Assembly (NCBI GenBank): GCA_030146905.1
Contig: JASLAV010000605.1
Coordinates: 1-9,716 of the forward strand
Source: Lentzea sp.
GTDB taxonomy: Bacteria > Actinomycetota > Actinomycetes > Mycobacteriales > Pseudonocardiaceae
Length of the DNA: 9,716 bases
Direction of reading: 5' to 3'
Shown: in pieces, positions 7,517 to 9,716 of the stretch
Position numbering within the stretch: position 1 is the stretch's first letter
How the letters are laid out: each line of letters opens with the position of its first letter
Program-made: the position numbers and the translations under genes
Notes under the pieces: model-generated
The model's database searches: none
What the model was told of the DNA's origin: nothing
The model's input: the letters and a program-made list of their open reading frames with translations, nothing else

Positions 7517-8619
7517 TTCTTGTCGATGGCGGTGACGACCTTGTCGGCGCCGCTGTCCATCGCGGCCTTCGTCTTGCCGCGGACCTCGACCCGGACCAGC
7601 GACTTGTTCGAGACGTAGAAGATGCGCGAGTCGAACGGCGCGTCCGGCACGTCCGTCGCCTTCTCCGACACCATCGTGGGCAGCTGCTTCGGGCCGCTGG
7701 TGGCCGTGAAGCCGTAGCCCTTCTGCAGGTCGGCGAGCCCGTCGGACGCGGTCTTGGCGGCCGCGCCGTCAGTGCAGGTGAAGACGTGGACCTGGGTGAA
7801 CCAGTCGTCCGCGAAGAGCACCTGGGACATGCCGTCCTCGGCGCCGCACGTGGTCATGAGAGCGGCCTCGTCCGGGCTGAACTGCGACTTCTCCTTCGAC
7901 GCCCTCTCCACGGTCACCGGACCGGTGTTGGCGGCGTCGACCTTGCCAGCCAGACCGTTGAGCGGCAGCTTGGGGCCGGCGCTCGACGACGTGGTGGTGG
8001 GCGGTGGAGCGGTGTTGCTGTTGGCCGTGTTGTTGTTGGACTTGCTACCGGCCGTGAACCACCAGATGCCACCACCGATCAGCGCGAGCACCAGCACGAC
8101 GCCGATGATCGCGAAGATCTTGCCCTTGCCACCACCGCCACCGGACTCGTCGAAGACCTCGGGTCCGTGGCTCCAGCTGGGCGGCTGGTTGATCTGGTCG
8201 AAGTCACCGCCGAGCCACGGCGGCGGCGCCGCCTGCTGCTGGGGCTGACCCCACCCGCCCTGCTGGGGCTGGACGGGCGTCACGAACTGCGTGCGCTCCG
8301 CGTCGCCACCACCACCGCGCTGGCCACCCGGCACCACCTGAGTGGCGTCCGGGTTCGGGTTCTGCGGCTGCGGCTGCGGCGGTTGCGGCGGCTGTTGCGG
8401 ACCCTGGACGTTCACGACCTGCGTCCGGTCCGAGGTGTTCGGCGGCTGTGCCTCCCACTTGAAGGGCGGAGCAAAAGGCCCGCTCTGAGGATTCTGGGCA
8501 GGCCCACCGCCGGCCGACCCGGAAAGGACCTCGTCCCGGCGGCGTCGGTAGTCGTCAGCCGAGATCCGACCAGAGGCGAGTTCGTTGTCGAGCTTCTGCA
8601 GCTCGTCTTGCCAGGTCAC
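7501..8619 (-). CDS. Single-pass membrane protein with TQ(V/F)V motifs and an extracytoplasmic domain
   Basis: I do not recognise the family. The 372-residue product has four parts. Residues 2-32 form a charged helical hairpin-like segment (DELQKLDNELASGRISADDY) resembling the small SHOCT-type module. Residues 33-165 are a disordered Pro/Gln/Gly-rich region with three similar motifs, DRTQVV (64-69), DATQVV (91-96) and ERTQFV (108-113). A hydrophobic helix lies at about 168-188, preceded by KGK. Residues 190-372 follow, starting with a Ser/Thr/Asn/Pro linker and then a folded-looking domain with just two cysteines, C258 and C282. Positive-inside logic puts the N-terminus in the cytoplasm and the cysteine domain outside. 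The GTG at 8619 is chosen because GGAAGGGGG (8628-8636) sits 8 nt upstream; the open frame extending to 8742 is low-quality sequence. It converges on galE with a 16-bp overlap. A signalling or envelope role under Ser/Thr kinase control is a reasonable inference. Confidence 0.85.
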   Translation of the reverse strand: MTWQDELQKLDNELASGRISADDYRRRRDEVLSGSAGGGPAQNPQSGPFAPPFKWEAQPPNTSDRTQVVNVQGPQQPPQPPQPQPQNPNPDATQVVPGGQRGGGGDAERTQFVTPVQPQQGGWGQPQQQAAPPPWLGGDFDQINQPPSWSHGPEVFDESGGGGGKGKIFAIIGVVLVLALIGGGIWWFTAGSKSNNNTANSNTAPPPTTTSSSAGPKLPLNGLAGKVDAANTGPVTVERASKEKSQFSPDEAALMTTCGAEDGMSQVLFADDWFTQVHVFTCTDGAAAKTASDGLADLQKGYGFTATSGPKQLPTMVSEKATDVPDAPFDSRIFYVSNKSLVRVEVRGKTKAAMDSGADKVVTAIDKNYPAK

Positions 8620-8671
8620 CCCTGGCACCCCCTTCCGCGCGAACATGAGACTCGGACATTGTGCCCGTGCC

Positions 8672-8699
8672 CTCATATCCCTTCGTGCGGGCCTCTCAA
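8672..8699 (-). promoter_or_regulatory. Weak promoter candidate for the membrane-protein gene
   Basis: On the minus strand TTGAGA (8694-8699) and TATGAG (8672-8677) are 16 bp apart. The -35 box matches TTGACA at five of six positions. The -10 box has the TAT start but lacks the final T. It lies 53-80 bp upstream of the GTG at 8619. Pattern match only. Confidence 0.3.
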
Positions 8700-8740
8700 G
8701 TCGTGACCTGGTTGTGGCGCATCCGACCGGTGCATTGGTC

Positions 8741-8754
8741 ACACCGCGTGGTGT
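8741..8754. repeat. Inverted repeat ACACC-GCGT-GGTGT
   Basis: A perfect 5-bp inverted repeat with a 4-bp centre lies in the divergent region, 42 bp upstream of the minus-strand -35 candidate. It is short enough to be chance, but it is the clearest symmetric site in this gap and could be an operator. Confidence 0.25.
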
Positions 8755-8865
8755 TCAAGTGGGAAACCCCAGGTGGCGGACGTTGTCGTGCTCTTGTATT
8801 GGAGATGGGGCGCGGAACGGTTTTTTCGGCGGCGCCTCGTGATGCGAGCGTGACAGGATCGGTCC

Positions 8866-9716
8866 ATGGGGGCGAAGGCCAGCTTCTTCGCCGATGTCGT
8901 GCAGACCGGCACCGTTCTGGGGCTCGACGAGAACATGGGTCCTGACATCGCCGCCGAGGTCATGGGCGGCAACGCCGGCGAGAACCGCGACGGGCCCATG
9001 TGCTGCCGGTCCTACGGGCTGGTCGAGATCACCTGGTACGAGCGGCGACGGGGCTTGGGCTGGCGCGGCGGGCACCTCGCGGTGCAGGCGCACCGGTTGG
9101 AGCACGGCGAGGAGTTCCTGGACGACGCCGTGGCCGCGCGGTACGGCCGGTTCGGCGGGCTGCTGATGTTCGAGGAGCTCCGCCACGAGCTCGCGCGGCG
9201 GCGGGTGGAGCTGGTGCCGATCGGCGGGCCGAGGTTCGGGCACCAGGAGTACTGGCAGCCGGACGCCCAGGTCACCGTGCACGTCGGCGTTGATCCCGAG
9301 TACGGGCCCGGCAGCGTGCAGAGCGTCTTCACGGCTTTCGGGCGTGACTTCACCATCGCTTTCGACGGTGACCACAAGTCCGTGTGGCAACAGATGAAAG
9401 CGGTTGCCGCCATGTCGGAAGAGCAGCGGGCTCGGTGGGTCGCGGCGAAAGCGCCGGAGGATTTCCGGTCGTGGTGGCGCTACTGCGCAAGGCTGACAGC
9501 GGGGCGTGCGGCTTCGCACGACGCGCTCGGCGATCGGGAGAAGTTCGTCGACCTCGCGTTCTGGATGTGGGACCACGGACTCGCCAACACCGTGTACTCG
9601 CCGCAGGAGGTCGCGCTCTCACGGGCCGAGCTCGTCGCCCGGCTGGACGAGCTGCACCCGGATGTCCCGCTGCCTGCCTGCGACGACTTGGTCGACGCAT
9701 GCCTCGACCTGGTCTC
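8866..9716 (+). CDS. Hypothetical protein, C-terminus beyond the window
   Basis: The frame runs open from the ATG at 8866 to the last base: 283 codons, with no stop reached. Codon use shows the G/C third-position bias of a real gene, while the long antisense frame reads as an Arg/His/Pro-rich shadow. AGGA lies 7 nt upstream of the ATG. I do not recognise a named domain. The N-terminus (GTVLGLDENMGPDIAAEVMG, residues 15-34, then RSYGLVEITWYERRRG, 48-63) resembles an arrangement I associate with uncharacterised actinobacterial proteins, where a short helical segment precedes a YGLVE-type beta strand. A Cys-Cys pair is at 46-47. The middle is rich in beta-like stretches (QVTVHVGVDPEYGPG, 135-149), and the second half is helical and Trp-rich (FRSWWRY, 200-206; FWMWDHG, 232-238). 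There is no signal peptide or membrane helix. It is divergent from the membrane-protein gene. Confidence 0.8.
   Translation, partial: MGAKASFFADVVQTGTVLGLDENMGPDIAAEVMGGNAGENRDGPMCCRSYGLVEITWYERRRGLGWRGGHLAVQAHRLEHGEEFLDDAVAARYGRFGGLLMFEELRHELARRRVELVPIGGPRFGHQEYWQPDAQVTVHVGVDPEYGPGSVQSVFTAFGRDFTIAFDGDHKSVWQQMKAVAAMSEEQRARWVAAKAPEDFRSWWRYCARLTAGRAASHDALGDREKFVDLAFWMWDHGLANTVYSPQEVALSRAELVARLDELHPDVPLPACDDLVDACLDLV

Larger units (their letters stand above)
8620..8865. other. 246-bp divergent intergenic region
   Basis: This region lies between the membrane-protein gene (minus) and the partial gene at 8866 (plus). It holds a weak minus-strand promoter candidate (8672-8699), an inverted repeat (8741-8754), and a run of six T (8821-8826) inside an imperfect GGCGC/GCGCC repeat (8809-8836). 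The ribosome binding site of the plus gene, AGGA at 8855-8858, is 7 nt before its ATG. No RNA gene or further coding frame is convincing. Confidence 0.6.

Noticed and set aside
7399..8706. Long plus-strand frame opposite the membrane-protein gene
   Set aside because: Its composition is that of an antisense shadow, it starts inside galE, and the minus frame has a ribosome binding site, a membrane helix and repeated motifs.
8809..8836. GGCGC/GCGCC repeat with a T6 run as an intrinsic terminator
   Set aside because: The T run lies in the loop rather than after a stem, the stem is only 5 bp before a mismatch, and it is upstream of both divergent genes.
8755..9576. 273-residue minus-strand frame opposite the last gene
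   Set aside because: It is Pro/Arg/His-rich with reversed codon-position bias; the plus frame has normal bias and a ribosome binding site.

Overview
The window is high-GC DNA with strong G/C third-position bias, GTG and TTG-type starts and tightly packed genes. It reads as an actinobacterium, probably in the Pseudonocardiales (Lentzea/Saccharothrix/Amycolatopsis-like); that genus-level guess is inference from protein style, not a search. I see no tRNA, rRNA, CRISPR array, insertion sequence or phage gene.

Layout: (1) 22-396, minus strand, a 124-residue protein I do not recognise. (2) 397-836, a 440-bp intergenic region, visibly less GC-rich than the genes and full of short symmetric elements, including a CRP/GlxR-like site (614-629) and a possible promoter plus overlapping inverted repeats in front of the 22-396 gene. 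(3) 837-2123, plus, UDP-glucose 6-dehydrogenase. (4) A minus-strand run read from 6479 to 2103: a GT4-type glycosyltransferase with a coiled-coil tail, a two-domain glycosyltransferase (GT-B-like plus GT2), and UDP-glucuronate decarboxylase. (5) 6533-7516, plus, UDP-glucose 4-epimerase (galE), divergent from the glycosyltransferase run. (6) 7501-8619, minus, a single-pass membrane protein whose Pro/Gln-rich cytoplasmic part carries three (D/E)xTQ(V/F)V motifs. (7) 8866 to the window edge, plus, an unrecognised protein cut by the end of the window.

How it works together: the dehydrogenase (UDP-Glc to UDP-GlcA), the decarboxylase (UDP-GlcA to UDP-xylose) and GalE (UDP-Glc/UDP-Gal) all draw on UDP-glucose. 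They surround two large glycosyltransferases carrying three candidate catalytic modules. The simplest reading is a small locus that makes UDP-GlcA, UDP-Xyl and UDP-Gal and uses some of them to build a surface or secreted glycan. The acceptor and product cannot be read from the sequence, and no transporter, polymerase or ligase lies in the window. Genes are packed tail to tail: dehydrogenase/decarboxylase overlap by 21 bp and galE/membrane protein by 16 bp, leaving no room for ordinary intergenic terminators.
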